Assembly: GCF_963931955.1 (NCBI RefSeq)
Contig: NZ_OZ008337.1
Span: forward strand, 186,001-250,000
Origin: Wolbachia endosymbiont (group A) of Longitarsus flavicornis
GTDB lineage: Bacteria > Pseudomonadota > Alphaproteobacteria > Rickettsiales > Anaplasmataceae
Reading direction: 5' to 3'
DNA length: 64,000 bases
Part shown: positions 18,746-28,079 of the stretch, piece after piece
Position numbering within the stretch: the stretch's first letter is position 1
Layout of the letters: the number at the start of each line of letters is the position of its first letter
Translations under genes and position numbers: made by a program
Notes under the pieces: generated by a model
The model's database searches: none
Told to the model about the DNA's origin: nothing
What the model saw: the letters and a program-made list of their open reading frames with translations, nothing else

Positions 18746-19813
18746 CTAATCTTCATCAGTATGTTGTTTAGCCAACTCATCTATATCTTTAGGCGGCCAG
18801 TTTAACACATTCATACCCAAAGACAAGCCAAAATTAACCAAAACTGCCTTAATCTCATTCAAAGACTTTCTGCCAAAATTAGCAGTTCTTAACATTTCAC
18901 CTTCTGTCTTCTGCACAAGATCACCTATATAAGTGATGTTTTCGTTTTTCAGACAGTTATGAGACCTGACAGATAATTCCATTTCATCTACCTTACGCAA
19001 TAAGACAGGGTCATAACCCAAGTCTTTAGCACCACTAGACGAAGAAACTTGCGATTTTTTATAACTCACATCAGAACTAATAAAGGGCTGAAGTTGCTCC
19101 TGTAATATTCTTGCAGCAAAGTCAACAGCTTGACTCGGAGAGATTGTACCATCAGTTTCAATTGACAATATCAGCTTATCTTTATCAGTAACTTGGCCAA
19201 CACGACTGTTCTCTACCTTGTACGAAACCCTGTTGACAGGGCTATACAAAGCATTAACTGGAATAAAACCTATTAAATCCTGTTCGCTCATAAGCTTCAC
19301 AAGTTCATTTTCTTTATATTTAGTTACAGGAAGATAACCTTTTCCGCTAGCCACATATATGGTCATGTTAAACTCTATATTTTGCCCCAGCGTACATATT
19401 AACAAATCTTTATTAACAATAGAGCATTGATCATCCGTTTCTATCATCCCAGCTAATACCTGGCAAGGCCCTTTAGCGTTTAAATTTAAGCATTTATTAG
19501 AAGCACCATTTAATTTACACCTCAACATGCCCATATTTAATACTATATCAGTTACGTCTTCTCTCACCCCTTGAATTGAAGTAAACTCATGAGTTACACC
19601 TTCAATTTTTATTCCATAAACAGCACTACCTTTAAGAGAAGATAACATTACACGTCTTAATGCATTACCTAATGTTAAAGCAAAACCACTTTCCAACGGT
19701 TCTAGCACTACATCACTTTTTTCACTGGAATCATCTGATATTACCTTAACTGAACTAGGTTTAATCAATTTATCTAAATTGCTACAAAGAGAAACATCAT
19801 TATTATAATACAT
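18746..19813 (-). CDS. rpoA: RNA polymerase subunit alpha
   Basis: Alpha dimerises to nucleate RNA polymerase assembly and contacts activators and UP elements. The 355-residue protein is slightly longer than the E. coli one. N-terminal domain about 15-240 (LESGFALTLGNALRRVMLSS is the dimer motif). C-terminal domain about 265-335 with the helix-hairpin-helix TANFGRKSLNEIKAVLVNFG. Its place between rpsK and rplQ is canonical. Confidence 0.98.
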   Translation of the reverse strand: MYYNNDVSLCSNLDKLIKPSSVKVISDDSSEKSDVVLEPLESGFALTLGNALRRVMLSSLKGSAVYGIKIEGVTHEFTSIQGVREDVTDIVLNMGMLRCKLNGASNKCLNLNAKGPCQVLAGMIETDDQCSIVNKDLLICTLGQNIEFNMTIYVASGKGYLPVTKYKENELVKLMSEQDLIGFIPVNALYSPVNRVSYKVENSRVGQVTDKDKLILSIETDGTISPSQAVDFAARILQEQLQPFISSDVSYKKSQVSSSSGAKDLGYDPVLLRKVDEMELSVRSHNCLKNENITYIGDLVQKTEGEMLRTANFGRKSLNEIKAVLVNFGLSLGMNVLNWPPKDIDELAKQHTDED

Positions 19814-19834
19814 AAAACAACCTTTTCAAATATC

Positions 19835-20221
19835 CTATACTCTTCTTTTTTTTCTTAACCTGCACCCATTATGAGGAATTGCGGTTTTATCTGCAATTGA
19901 AGTCACAGTCAACCCACAGTTCTGAAGTGCTTTAACCGCAGCTTCGGTACCAAAGCCAGGACCACGAATTATTACAGAGACAACCTTCATACCAAATCTC
20001 TCCATTGCATTCTTCGCAGCAGACTCCGCAGCCTTACCTGCAGCATAAGGTGTGGATTTTCTCGAACCTGAAAAACCACATGCACCCACAGAAGTTTGAC
20101 ATAGCGTATTACCATGAACATCAGTTACATTTACAAAAGTATTATTAAAAGTTGCACGAATATGGACAACACCAGTAATAAACTCCTTTGTACTCTTACC
20201 AACCGTTTTGACTTTTTTCAT
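19835..20221 (-). CDS. rpsK: Small ribosomal subunit protein uS11
   Basis: uS11 lies on the platform of the 30S subunit. 128 residues, normal. Motifs: HIRATFNNTFVNVTDVHGNT near residue 21, RKSTPYAAGKAAE, and the C-terminal IPHNGCRLRKKRRV (typically IPHNGCRPPKKRRV). It sits between rpsM and rpoA with short spacers. Confidence 0.98.
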   Translation of the reverse strand: MKKVKTVGKSTKEFITGVVHIRATFNNTFVNVTDVHGNTLCQTSVGACGFSGSRKSTPYAAGKAAESAAKNAMERFGMKVVSVIIRGPGFGTEAAVKALQNCGLTVTSIADKTAIPHNGCRLRKKRRV

Positions 20222-20245
20222 TAAAACTCACAATAATAATAAATT

Positions 20246-20614
20246 TTATTTTTTCCCAGCAATAGGCAACCGAGATCTACCTTTACGAGTCTTAGCATTA
20301 GTATGAGTCCTTTGCCCTCTCACAGGTAAACCTTTTCTATGTCTCACTCCTCTATAGCATCCCATTTCCACTAAAGATTTTATGTTCATAGCCACTTCTT
20401 TTCTGAGCTCACCTTCTATAACATAATTTTGTCTAATGAAACTGCTGATCTTTTCTATATCTTCATCTCGTAATTCTGAAACACGTTTGCACTTATCAAC
20501 TTCGCAAGCATGACAAATTATATTCGCAGTAGCAATACCTATACCATATATATAAGTTAATGCAAAAGGAACACATTTCCTCACTGGAATATTTATGCCT
20601 GCAATACGTGCCAC
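20246..20614 (-). CDS. rpsM: Small ribosomal subunit protein uS13
   Basis: uS13 is in the 30S head and contacts the 50S subunit and P-site tRNA. 122 residues. The N-terminal MARIAGINIP and the C-terminal GVRHRKGLPVRGQRTHTNAK are diagnostic. A 59-base gap separates it from adk. No rpmJ or infA lies between secY/adk and rpsM. Confidence 0.98.
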   Translation of the reverse strand: MARIAGINIPVRKCVPFALTYIYGIGIATANIICHACEVDKCKRVSELRDEDIEKISSFIRQNYVIEGELRKEVAMNIKSLVEMGCYRGVRHRKGLPVRGQRTHTNAKTRKGRSRLPIAGKK

Positions 20615-20673
20615 TGGTACCTCGATACTTTATTAATAACAACTCTTAATTTATACCATAAAACAACTCAGAG

Positions 20674-21315
20674 TCAAACCAAATTACAAGAAATTTTACT
20701 TTCAATCTCTTGCGTTACCTCATCAACACTCAAATTAGCGTCAATTGTTAATAATTTGCCTTTATAATACTCGCGTAAACCTTTCATTTGAAGGTGATAT
20801 TCACTTATTCTCTTATTAATTGCAGACATATCAGCATCATCAATTCTTTTCTCTAACCTCGTACTTTTACATTTAGCACAAGTAGTACTCTTAAAAGAAG
20901 ATATACTATATATGCTTTTACAGTCCAAACACGCGAGACGATTTTTTAATCTATCAATTGCAATATTATCGTCAAGCTGCAGCTCAATCACAATATCAAC
21001 ATCCCTATTATATTTTTCTTGCAAAACTTGAGTCAAAAAATGAGCCTGGTTTAAATTTCTCGGAAAACCATCTAATAAGCAATTATCATCCACTAATGCA
21101 AGCTGGTCACGTAATAATCCACATATAATTTCATCTTGAATTAAATTACCAGATTCCACGGTACCCTTTATTTTTTTACCTAACTCACTGCCATCAGATA
21201 TAATATTCCTTAATAAATCCCCTACTGAAATTAATTTTAAATTATATTTTGCTATTAACAAGCTTGACTGAGTACCTTTACCGGAGCCAGGAGGACCAAA
21301 AATCGTAATGATCAT
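20674..21315 (-). CDS. adk: Adenylate kinase
   Basis: Interconverts ATP+AMP and 2 ADP. 213 residues, long-LID type. P-loop GPPGSGKGTQ at residues 7-16 and LLDGFPRNLNQA in the AMP site. The LID (about 128-150) holds two CxxC pairs (CLDC and CAKC) that indicate a structural zinc site. It overlaps secY by four bases and is a normal secY neighbour. Confidence 0.97.
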   Translation of the reverse strand: MIITIFGPPGSGKGTQSSLLIAKYNLKLISVGDLLRNIISDGSELGKKIKGTVESGNLIQDEIICGLLRDQLALVDDNCLLDGFPRNLNQAHFLTQVLQEKYNRDVDIVIELQLDDNIAIDRLKNRLACLDCKSIYSISSFKSTTCAKCKSTRLEKRIDDADMSAINKRISEYHLQMKGLREYYKGKLLTIDANLSVDEVTQEIESKISCNLV

Positions 21316-22640
21316 CTTACTTTCCTCGTTCTAGACTCATATTTCTTTATCCAGCTGTCGTACCTATTCGAAAAAACATAGGATTGTATTTGCATAATAG
21401 TATCAGTAATAACGTTCACTATAATCAGCAAGCTCGTTCCACCAAAAATAAATGGTATATCATAATAATATCTCATAACTTCAGGTACAGTACATATGAC
21501 TACCAAATACGCAGAGCCAATGAATGTCAACTTAAAAACTATATCTTGAAGGTAATCAGAAGTATGTTTCCCAGGCCTTCTACCAGGTATAAAACCACCA
21601 TTTTTTTTAAGAAAATCTGCATTTTCCTCTGGATTAAATATAAAATTGGTATAGAAAAAATTAAAAAATACTATCAGCACCAAATAGGCTGCAATATATA
21701 CTACTTTATTTGCCATAAAGTAATTCAAAATAAAATCAGAAAAAGCGTGCCCCTCATAGAAATTTGCAATTGAAATAGGTGTCAATAAAATTGCATTAGC
21801 AAAAATGGTTGGTACTACACCAGATAAATTAATCTTCAATGGAATATAAGTAAAATCGTCATTATATAATCTCTTAAATTGCTTTTTAGGATATTGAACA
21901 ACAACTTTTCTATAAGAAGACTCTACAAAAATGACTAAGAGTAACAGCAAAAAAAACAATACCAAAACAAAAAGGATAATAAATAACGATACGCTACCGT
22001 TTTTATTTAATGTTAACAGAGATGACAAAGCGCTGTGTAACTCTGATATTATGCCCGTGAAAATGATTAATGAGATACCGTTGCCTATACCGCTAGCACT
22101 GATTCGTTCACCAAGCCATATTAAAAGCATAGTTCCACCTAAAAGGCTGAAAACACCTATTGTGCGAAACATAACACCAGGTTCGATTACAACCAATACC
22201 CCTTCCCTATTCATCCCTTCCAATCCAACCAAAATTGGAATTGATTGAAATACACAAATTACTATGGTCAGATAGCGTATATAAGAATTCATCTTTCTAC
22301 GGCCTGACTCTCCATCATTCTTAACCTCCTTCATTCCTTTAATCGCAGAAGAAAGCAACTGAATAATGATAGAAGCCATTATATATGGCATAACGTTCAA
22401 TGCTAGAATTGTCATTCTAGCCAATGCACCACCAGAAAATAAATTAAATACTCCAAAAACGCCTGATCCCTCTTTGGGAAATATATCATTAATTACATCA
22501 AGATTAATTCCAGGAATAGGTACATAAGTACCTAAACGGTAACAAATTAAAGCTATTAGCGTAAAAAATATACGCTTTAATAAATCGCCTTTATATAACA
22601 ACGTAGGATCCAAGCTATTAAATGCGGATTTACTGCTCAT
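21312..22640 (-). CDS. secY: Protein translocase subunit SecY
   Basis: The protein-conducting channel of the Sec translocon. 442 residues with about ten membrane helices. Family signatures are visible: YRLGTYVPIPGINLDVI near the N-terminus, NVMPYIMASIIIQLL, and NGISLIIFTGI. Its place between rplO and adk is canonical for the spc operon. Confidence 0.98.
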   Translation of the reverse strand: MSSKSAFNSLDPTLLYKGDLLKRIFFTLIALICYRLGTYVPIPGINLDVINDIFPKEGSGVFGVFNLFSGGALARMTILALNVMPYIMASIIIQLLSSAIKGMKEVKNDGESGRRKMNSYIRYLTIVICVFQSIPILVGLEGMNREGVLVVIEPGVMFRTIGVFSLLGGTMLLIWLGERISASGIGNGISLIIFTGIISELHSALSSLLTLNKNGSVSLFIILFVLVLFFLLLLLVIFVESSYRKVVVQYPKKQFKRLYNDDFTYIPLKINLSGVVPTIFANAILLTPISIANFYEGHAFSDFILNYFMANKVVYIAAYLVLIVFFNFFYTNFIFNPEENADFLKKNGGFIPGRRPGKHTSDYLQDIVFKLTFIGSAYLVVICTVPEVMRYYYDIPFIFGGTSLLIIVNVITDTIMQIQSYVFSNRYDSWIKKYESRTRKVR

Positions 22641-22643
22641 GAT

Positions 22644-23114
22644 TTACGATAGTATTTCCACACTGCCACCAGACGAAGCTACAGATTTTTTCGCAGCTTC
22701 TGACGCAGAATCAACATGAAACACAAATTTTTCGCTCAACTTACCTTTATTAAGAAGTTTAATTTTATCCTTAATAGACTTTATAAAACCTAATTTATAC
22801 AGCTTCTCCTTATCTATAACAGAGTCTTTCACTATTTTTTTAACTTCCATTAAGCGCTGTATATCGCCAACATTAATTATAGAGTATATGTTCCTACGTA
22901 TAGGCTTAAAACCCCTTTTAGGCAAACGAGTATATATAGACTGTTGTCCACCCTCAAAACCATTTATGGAAACTCCACTTCTAGCTTTCTGCCCTTTATG
23001 CCCTCTACCGGATGTTTTACCTTTACCACAACCGATACCTCTACCCAGCAACTTAGGCTTCTTTTTCTTAGATAATTTAGTAAATATAGAGTTTAATTTT
23101 ACAGCATTATTCAT
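22644..23114 (-). CDS. rplO: Large ribosomal subunit protein uL15
   Basis: Late-assembling 50S protein of 156 residues. The Gly/Arg/Lys-rich N-terminal extension GRGIGCGKGKTSGRGHKGQK and the C-terminal VDSASEAAKKSVASSGGSVE identify it. It follows rpsE by three bases, so there is no room for rpmD (uL30), which is normally found at this point in many bacteria. Confidence 0.97.
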   Translation of the reverse strand: MNNAVKLNSIFTKLSKKKKPKLLGRGIGCGKGKTSGRGHKGQKARSGVSINGFEGGQQSIYTRLPKRGFKPIRRNIYSIINVGDIQRLMEVKKIVKDSVIDKEKLYKLGFIKSIKDKIKLLNKGKLSEKFVFHVDSASEAAKKSVASSGGSVEILS

Positions 23115-23117
23115 ACT

Positions 23118-23636
23118 TTACCTGTTTCCAACTATCTCGCTAATCTTTTTGCCTCTTTTGCTTGCTACCTGACGAGGAGATAACATACTATCAAAAGCCT
23201 TAAACACCGCACATATAACGTTATGAGGATTATTTGATCTAGTAGATTTAGCTACCACATCCTTTATACCTAACACCTCAAAAACTGACCTAATCGCTCC
23301 ACCAGCAATAATACCTGTTCCGGCTCTTGCAGTTCTTAAAACTATCTCACCAGAACAAAATTTAGCTTTAATATCATGATGCAAAGTTCTACCTTCACGC
23401 AAGTACACTCTAATCATCGATTTCTTTGCAGCATTTGCAGCTTTGACTCTTGCTTCAGCAACTTCTGCGTGCTTACCTATTCCACATCCTACCCTACCCT
23501 TCTCATCGCCAACAACAACCAAAATTGAAAATGAAAATCTTCTACCACCTTTGGTAACCGTTGTTACTCTTCGTACCGAAACTAAAAGCTCTGATAAATC
23601 ATTATTATTTTGTAAATTCTTTATAGCCATATTCAA
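23118..23636 (-). CDS. rpsE: Small ribosomal subunit protein uS5
   Basis: uS5 contributes to decoding accuracy and the mRNA entry channel. 172 residues. The S5 double-stranded-RNA-binding-like domain is visible: RRVTTVTKGGRRFSFSILVV followed by GDEKGRVGCGIGKHAEV, and the C-terminal half AGTGIIAGGAIRSVFEVLGI. Start ATG 23636, with ATG 23630 an equally possible start. Confidence 0.97.
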   Translation of the reverse strand: MNMAIKNLQNNNDLSELLVSVRRVTTVTKGGRRFSFSILVVVGDEKGRVGCGIGKHAEVAEARVKAANAAKKSMIRVYLREGRTLHHDIKAKFCSGEIVLRTARAGTGIIAGGAIRSVFEVLGIKDVVAKSTRSNNPHNVICAVFKAFDSMLSPRQVASKRGKKISEIVGNR

Positions 23637-23642
23637 AACCTT

Positions 23643-24014
23643 CTAAAATTCAAATCCAGAACTTCTTAAAGCCTCAGCAAATTGAGAAACTAATCCTGTA
23701 TATTTATACGCTCCACGATCAAACGTAAGCTGCTGCTCTAATTTCATGCCAGACAGACGCTCAACCATTAAAGAAGAAACCTGTTTTATAGTTTCAGCAT
23801 TGACCTTCCTTTTACATACTCCCCTAATTTTAGCATCCAAAGTAGAAGCAGAAGTGAGAGTTACTCCTTTTGCATCGTTAATTAACTGAACATAAAAATG
23901 TTTATTAGATTTAAATACGGATATACGTAAACGCTCAACACCACTATTGAGCTTCTTTCTATTACGTAACTTCCTTTTTTCAGAATTACTTAAAAAATTA
24001 TACGACCTTTTCAT
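23643..24014 (-). CDS. rplR: Large ribosomal subunit protein uL18
   Basis: Binds 5S rRNA in the central protuberance. 123 residues. RLRISVFKSNKHFYVQLIND and the C-terminal FDRGAYKYTGLVSQFAEALR are the recognisable segments. It is flanked by rplF and rpsE with gaps of only five or six bases. Confidence 0.96.
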   Translation of the reverse strand: MKRSYNFLSNSEKRKLRNRKKLNSGVERLRISVFKSNKHFYVQLINDAKGVTLTSASTLDAKIRGVCKRKVNAETIKQVSSLMVERLSGMKLEQQLTFDRGAYKYTGLVSQFAEALRSSGFEF

Positions 24015-24019
24015 TTTAA

Positions 24020-24565
24020 TTACTTCTTTTTACTTACAACCTTACGCAGCATAAATTTGCCTTTTATTACAATGCCCTTACCTTTATAAGGATCATATTT
24101 TCTAATTTTGCATATATCAGACGCCACCATATAGACCTTCTGCTTATCCATACCACTAACTACTAAGTGAGTTGGCTTTATGCACTTAATCTCAACATCT
24201 TTAGGCACTTTATATTTAACATTATGGCTATAACCAAGATACAAAGTCAAATACTTACCATCACACTCTGCCTTATATCCAACACCGTTAATCTCAAGAT
24301 TAACAGAAAAACCATCAACCATACCGTTAATGATATTATTAATATTACTCCTATAAGTGCCCCACATAGGCTTTATTTCATCATAATCATCTTTATCTTG
24401 ATCAACAGAAAGCAATAGCTGATTATCAATAATCTGACACACAACATCCCTGATCAAGCTAACTTCTTTTTCAGCCTTAGCACTCTTTATTAGCATACTA
24501 CCATTATTATATTCAACTGAAATACCAGCAGGAATATTGATAGGAGCAGCACCTATACGAGACAT
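24020..24565 (-). CDS. rplF: Large ribosomal subunit protein uL6
   Basis: uL6 lies at the base of the L7/L12 stalk near the factor-binding site. 181 residues, normal. Two L6 repeats: N-terminal MSRIGAAPINIPAGISVEY and the C-terminal block ICKIRKYDPYKGKGIVIKG. Both are clear family matches. Confidence 0.97.
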   Translation of the reverse strand: MSRIGAAPINIPAGISVEYNNGSMLIKSAKAEKEVSLIRDVVCQIIDNQLLLSVDQDKDDYDEIKPMWGTYRSNINNIINGMVDGFSVNLEINGVGYKAECDGKYLTLYLGYSHNVKYKVPKDVEIKCIKPTHLVVSGMDKQKVYMVASDICKIRKYDPYKGKGIVIKGKFMLRKVVSKKK

Positions 24566-24581
24566 AAATTTCTCCTATTAT

Positions 24582-24977
24582 TTAAAACACACGACACAAA
24601 ACTTCTCCACCAACCTTTAACTTATGTGCATTATAATCAGTCATCACTCCTTTGGGTGTCGATATAATAAAAATACCAAGACCATTATATGCTTTAGAAA
24701 TGTCCTTATACTTAGAATAACGACGACAACCAGGCTTTGACACCCTAACTATGTCACTAATTACAGGTGATTTCTCATAATACTTCAATTTTACAATGAA
24801 AGAAGGCAAATTATCTACAACTTGCTTTTCATAATCAAGGATATACCCTTCCTCTTTTAAAATCTCCAATATAGAAGAATTCATCTTAGAAAATAGTACC
24901 CTTGTCGCCCTATGCATTGCTAATTGAGCATTACGTATCCTTGTTAAAAAATCACCAATACTATCAGATAACGCCAC
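24582..24977 (-). CDS. rpsH: Small ribosomal subunit protein uS8
   Basis: A primary 16S rRNA-binding protein. In E. coli it also represses the spc operon; that regulation is not visible here. 131 residues. N-terminal [18 protein letters not shown] and C-terminal [20 protein letters not shown], with the family's usual terminal GGEVLCRVF. Confidence 0.97.
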
Positions 24978-24998
24978 AATATACTCCTTATATTATAT

Positions 24999-25307
24999 TT
25001 ACCAACTAGACTTTGTAACTCCTGGAACTTGCCCAAAAGAACATAAATCACGCAAAACAATTCTACATAAACCAAATTTTCTATATACTCCTCTTGGTCT
25101 CCCAGTCAAAGCACACCTATTTCTAATTTTGGTTTTAGAAGAATTTCTAGGCAATTTTTTAATTAATTTATTTTGAGCTGTAAACCTTTCTACAATAGAC
25201 AAATTCTTATTATTTATTATAGATTTCAATTTTTCTCTTTTTTCTTTATATTGATCACATAGTTTTATTCTGCGAAGATTTCTTTCTATCATAGATTTTT
25301 TTGCCAT
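24999..25307 (-). CDS. rpsN: Small ribosomal subunit protein uS14 (long, zinc-free type)
   Basis: 30S head protein of 102 residues, the long form without CxxC zinc motifs. N-terminal MAKKSMIERNLRR and C-terminal RNRCALTGRPRGVYRKFGLC followed by VPGVTKSSW are diagnostic. Canonical position between rplE and rpsH. Confidence 0.97.
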   Translation of the reverse strand: MAKKSMIERNLRRIKLCDQYKEKREKLKSIINNKNLSIVERFTAQNKLIKKLPRNSSKTKIRNRCALTGRPRGVYRKFGLCRIVLRDLCSFGQVPGVTKSSW

Positions 25308-25323
25308 ATATTTCTCCTCTCAA

Positions 25324-25857
25324 TTAATCAAAAAAAGGAAATTTAAAAGCCAGTAATAATTCTTTTGCTTCCTTATCACTAGCCGCAGTTGTTACAATGT
25401 TAATGTCCATACCTATAATTTTACTTATTTTATCATAGTCTATTTCTAAAAACGAGATATGTTCCTTTATACCAAAGGAAAAATTACCATTACCGTCAAA
25501 TTGCTTCACACTAAATCCTCTAAAATCTTTTTCCCTTGGCAAAGCAATATATATCAATCTTTCTAAAAACTCATACATTTTATCTCTACGCAAAGTTACT
25601 TTGCAACCTACTGTAGCACCTTTTCTGATCTTGAAGCCAGAAATAGATTTTTTTGCAAAAGTTGATAAAGGCTTCTGCCCAGCAATCAAATATAGGCTAT
25701 CAAGTGGTTCATTTATTGCTTTACTATCTGTAGCAGCATCTCCAACGCCCATATTGATACACACCTTGACAAGTTTAGGCACTTGCATTATATTGCCGTA
25801 ATTAAACTTATCCTTTAAGGACTTTACTACGCTATCTTTATATAATTCTTTAAACAT
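25324..25857 (-). CDS. rplE: Large ribosomal subunit protein uL5
   Basis: Contacts 5S rRNA and P-site tRNA in the central protuberance. 177 residues. Visible: VPKLVKVCINMGVGDAATDS, GQKPLSTFAKKSISGFKIRK, GATVGCKVTLR, and the C-terminal MDINIVTTAASDKEAKELL. A normal spc-operon gene. Confidence 0.97.
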   Translation of the reverse strand: MFKELYKDSVVKSLKDKFNYGNIMQVPKLVKVCINMGVGDAATDSKAINEPLDSLYLIAGQKPLSTFAKKSISGFKIRKGATVGCKVTLRRDKMYEFLERLIYIALPREKDFRGFSVKQFDGNGNFSFGIKEHISFLEIDYDKISKIIGMDINIVTTAASDKEAKELLLAFKFPFFD

Positions 25858-25863
25858 ATCAAC

Positions 25864-26181
25864 CTAATCTATCACTTCTCCAGAAACTTTTGCAAAACGC
25901 ACTTTTCTACCGTCTATAACCTTAAACCCCACTTTAGTTGGAGTTTTATATTTAGGGTCCAATGTTGCAACGTTGGATATATCAATAGCTAACTCTTTAT
26001 TTAATATACCACCACTACTACCAGCTTTTGGTTTAGTATGTCTCTTATGCACATTCACTCCAGAAACAATTACTTTCTTTTTAGCATCACGTGCTATAAC
26101 TTTGATTACCTTACCAATTTTTCCCTTATCTCTACCAGTTAAAACTATAACGTCGTCACCACTTTTTATTTTAGCACTCAT
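25864..26181 (-). CDS. rplX: Large ribosomal subunit protein uL24
   Basis: Assembly initiator protein of the 50S subunit. 105 residues. The KOW motif is visible near the N-terminus (KSGDDVIVLTGRDKGKIGKV), then GVNVHKRHTKP. Its first base is shared with the rplN stop region (26181), so the genes just touch. Confidence 0.97.
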   Translation of the reverse strand: MSAKIKSGDDVIVLTGRDKGKIGKVIKVIARDAKKKVIVSGVNVHKRHTKPKAGSSGGILNKELAIDISNVATLDPKYKTPTKVGFKVIDGRKVRFAKVSGEVID

Positions 26182-26540
26182 TATAAAACCTCAACAGCTA
26201 ATGACATTATCTTCATAAAAGAACCAGATGATAACTTTTTTACCGGACCAAACACCCGAGTGCCAAGTGGTTCACCTTGATCATTAATCAAAACTACAGC
26301 ATTGCTAGAAAAACGAATTACAGAACCATCAGATTTTCTAATAGGGCTTTTCACCCTCACCACAACTGCTCTATATACTTTTCCCTTCTCAACCTTCCCT
26401 CTTGGAGTAATAGATTTAGTAGATACAATAACTGTGTCACCTATAGATGCAGATTTTCTACCACCCAATAAACCAATACAAAGCACTGCACGCGCACCAG
26501 AATTATCAGCTACTTCCAATAATGTATTTTTTTGAATCAT
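26181..26540 (-). CDS. rplN: Large ribosomal subunit protein uL14
   Basis: uL14 forms an intersubunit bridge. 119 residues. N-terminal MIQKNTLLEVADNSGARAVL and the C-terminal GTRVFGPV segment are diagnostic. It overlaps rplX by one base and lies 13 bases after rpsQ. Confidence 0.98.
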   Translation of the reverse strand: MIQKNTLLEVADNSGARAVLCIGLLGGRKSASIGDTVIVSTKSITPRGKVEKGKVYRAVVVRVKSPIRKSDGSVIRFSSNAVVLINDQGEPLGTRVFGPVKKLSSGSFMKIMSLAVEVL

Positions 26541-26553
26541 GTAAATATCCTAT

Positions 26554-26790
26554 TCAATGTGAGCTATTAACAACAATCCATTTTTTAGTAGTAGAAATAG
26601 GCTTATGTTCTTGTATTAAAACCTTATCCCCTTTCTTACAACTATTACTCTCATCATGTGCTGTATATTTCTTATATTTTTTTATAACTTTTTCATATAG
26701 CTTATCCTTATACACTTGTAATACCGAAACCTTTACAGTTTTATCACACTCAGCTTTAACTACAGTACCACAAAAAACCTTTTTAGGCAT
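26554..26790 (-). CDS. rpsQ: Small ribosomal subunit protein uS17
   Basis: Primary 16S rRNA-binding protein, 78 residues. OB-fold motifs GTVVKAECDKTVKVSVLQVY and GDKVLIQEHKPISTTKKW identify it. The start overlaps the rpmC stop by eight bases. Confidence 0.96.
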   Translation of the reverse strand: MPKKVFCGTVVKAECDKTVKVSVLQVYKDKLYEKVIKKYKKYTAHDESNSCKKGDKVLIQEHKPISTTKKWIVVNSSH

Positions 26791-26986
26791 TCTTTTCCTC
26801 TCTTCTTCTTTTATTTAATATAGTTAGAATACGAGCTATGCTCTTTCTTATTAAGCTAAAACGTGAAATATTGTTGCACTGCCCCAACTTCTTTTGAAAA
26901 ACCAAATTAACAAACTCTTTTCTCAAATTCACAAGAATTTCATGCAACTCTTGTGAGGACCTCGATTCAATGTCAGCTATATCCAT
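26783..26986 (-). CDS. rpmC: Large ribosomal subunit protein uL29
   Basis: Small helical protein beside the exit tunnel and close to the binding site of trigger factor and SRP. 67 residues. SSQELHEILVNLRKEFVNLV and the C-terminal RKSIARILTILNKRRRE match the family. It overlaps rpsQ. Confidence 0.95.
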   Translation of the reverse strand: MDIADIESRSSQELHEILVNLRKEFVNLVFQKKLGQCNNISRFSLIRKSIARILTILNKRRREEKNA

Positions 26987-26997
26987 TGCAACTCCAT

Positions 26998-27411
26998 TTA
27001 ATTATGATTAGATACAAATTTACACTTCATAGGAAGCTTAGCGGTTGCCTTTTCAAGTGCCAATTTTGCTAAATGCATAGGAACATCACTGCTAATTTCA
27101 AACAACATTCTACCGGGCTTAGTTTTAAATACCCAAAATTCAACACTACCTTTCCCTTTACCCATACGCACATCTGCTGGCTTTTTACTAACAGGGGTAT
27201 CAGGAAAAATTCTTATCCACACTTTACCAGAGCGTTTTAATGTTCTAGATATTACACGCCTTGCAGTTTCAATATGCTTAGACTGAATCCTACCTGCTTC
27301 CATAGCCTTTAGACCATAATCTCCAAAAGATAATGTGCTACCACCTTTCGTGTTACCCTTAATTCGTCCTTTAAATACTTTTTTATATTTACTTTTTTTA
27401 GGAACAAACAT
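26998..27411 (-). CDS. rplP: Large ribosomal subunit protein uL16
   Basis: Contacts A- and P-site tRNA elbows. 137 residues. N-terminal MFVPKKSKYKKVFKGRIKG, then the hallmark GRIQSKHIETARRVISR, and the GKGSVEFWVF segment. Canonical position between rpsC and rpmC. Confidence 0.98.
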   Translation of the reverse strand: MFVPKKSKYKKVFKGRIKGNTKGGSTLSFGDYGLKAMEAGRIQSKHIETARRVISRTLKRSGKVWIRIFPDTPVSKKPADVRMGKGKGSVEFWVFKTKPGRMLFEISSDVPMHLAKLALEKATAKLPMKCKFVSNHN

Positions 27412-27425
27412 TTCAATATACCTAA

Positions 27426-28040
27426 TTAGTTACCAATATAAACCCAGACCTTAACTCCTATGATGCCATATATAGTTTTTGCTTCAGCAAAAGCATAATC
27501 TATATTAGCACGTAAAGTATGCAAAGGCAAACGGCCTTCTTTATACCACTCAGTACGAGCTATCTCAGCTCCGCCAAGGCGCCCAGAACAACTTACTTTA
27601 ATACCTCTAGCACCCATCCTCAAACAACTTTGAATAGCTTTTTTCATCGCTCTTCTAAATGAAACCCTTTTTTCTAACTGCTGTGCGATGCTGTTTGATA
27701 TTAAAGTTGCATCTATTTCAGACCTTTTAACCCCTACTACATTCACTTCCACATTATTTTTTACTTTTTCAGCTATTTTTTGCTTTATCTTCTCAATATC
27801 TGAGCCTTTCTTACCTATTATCACTCCAGGCTTAGAAGAATGTATTATTACAGACACCAAATCGATCGTACGCTCTATAATTACTTTAGAAACACCAGCA
27901 TGCTTAAAAGATTCATTTATATAACTGCGAATAGATAAATCTTGATGCAGCCCTTGTTTATAACCCTTCTCAGCATACCAAACAGATGACCAAGTATTAA
28001 TTATTTTTAACCTAAATCCTTTAGGATTAACGTTTCCCAT
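27426..28040 (-). CDS. rpsC: Small ribosomal subunit protein uS3
   Basis: Part of the mRNA entry site and helicase activity. 204 residues, at the short end of the family. The KH domain GxxG loop is in KPGVIIGKKGSDIEKIKQ (about residues 70-87). The C-terminal domain has CSGRLGGAEIARTEWYKEGR and LPLHTLRANIDYAFAEA. Confidence 0.98.
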   Translation of the reverse strand: MGNVNPKGFRLKIINTWSSVWYAEKGYKQGLHQDLSIRSYINESFKHAGVSKVIIERTIDLVSVIIHSSKPGVIIGKKGSDIEKIKQKIAEKVKNNVEVNVVGVKRSEIDATLISNSIAQQLEKRVSFRRAMKKAIQSCLRMGARGIKVSCSGRLGGAEIARTEWYKEGRLPLHTLRANIDYAFAEAKTIYGIIGVKVWVYIGN

Positions 28041-28079
28041 ACTTTTGCATTTTCCTTATTAATTTTCTATTTTTATGAA

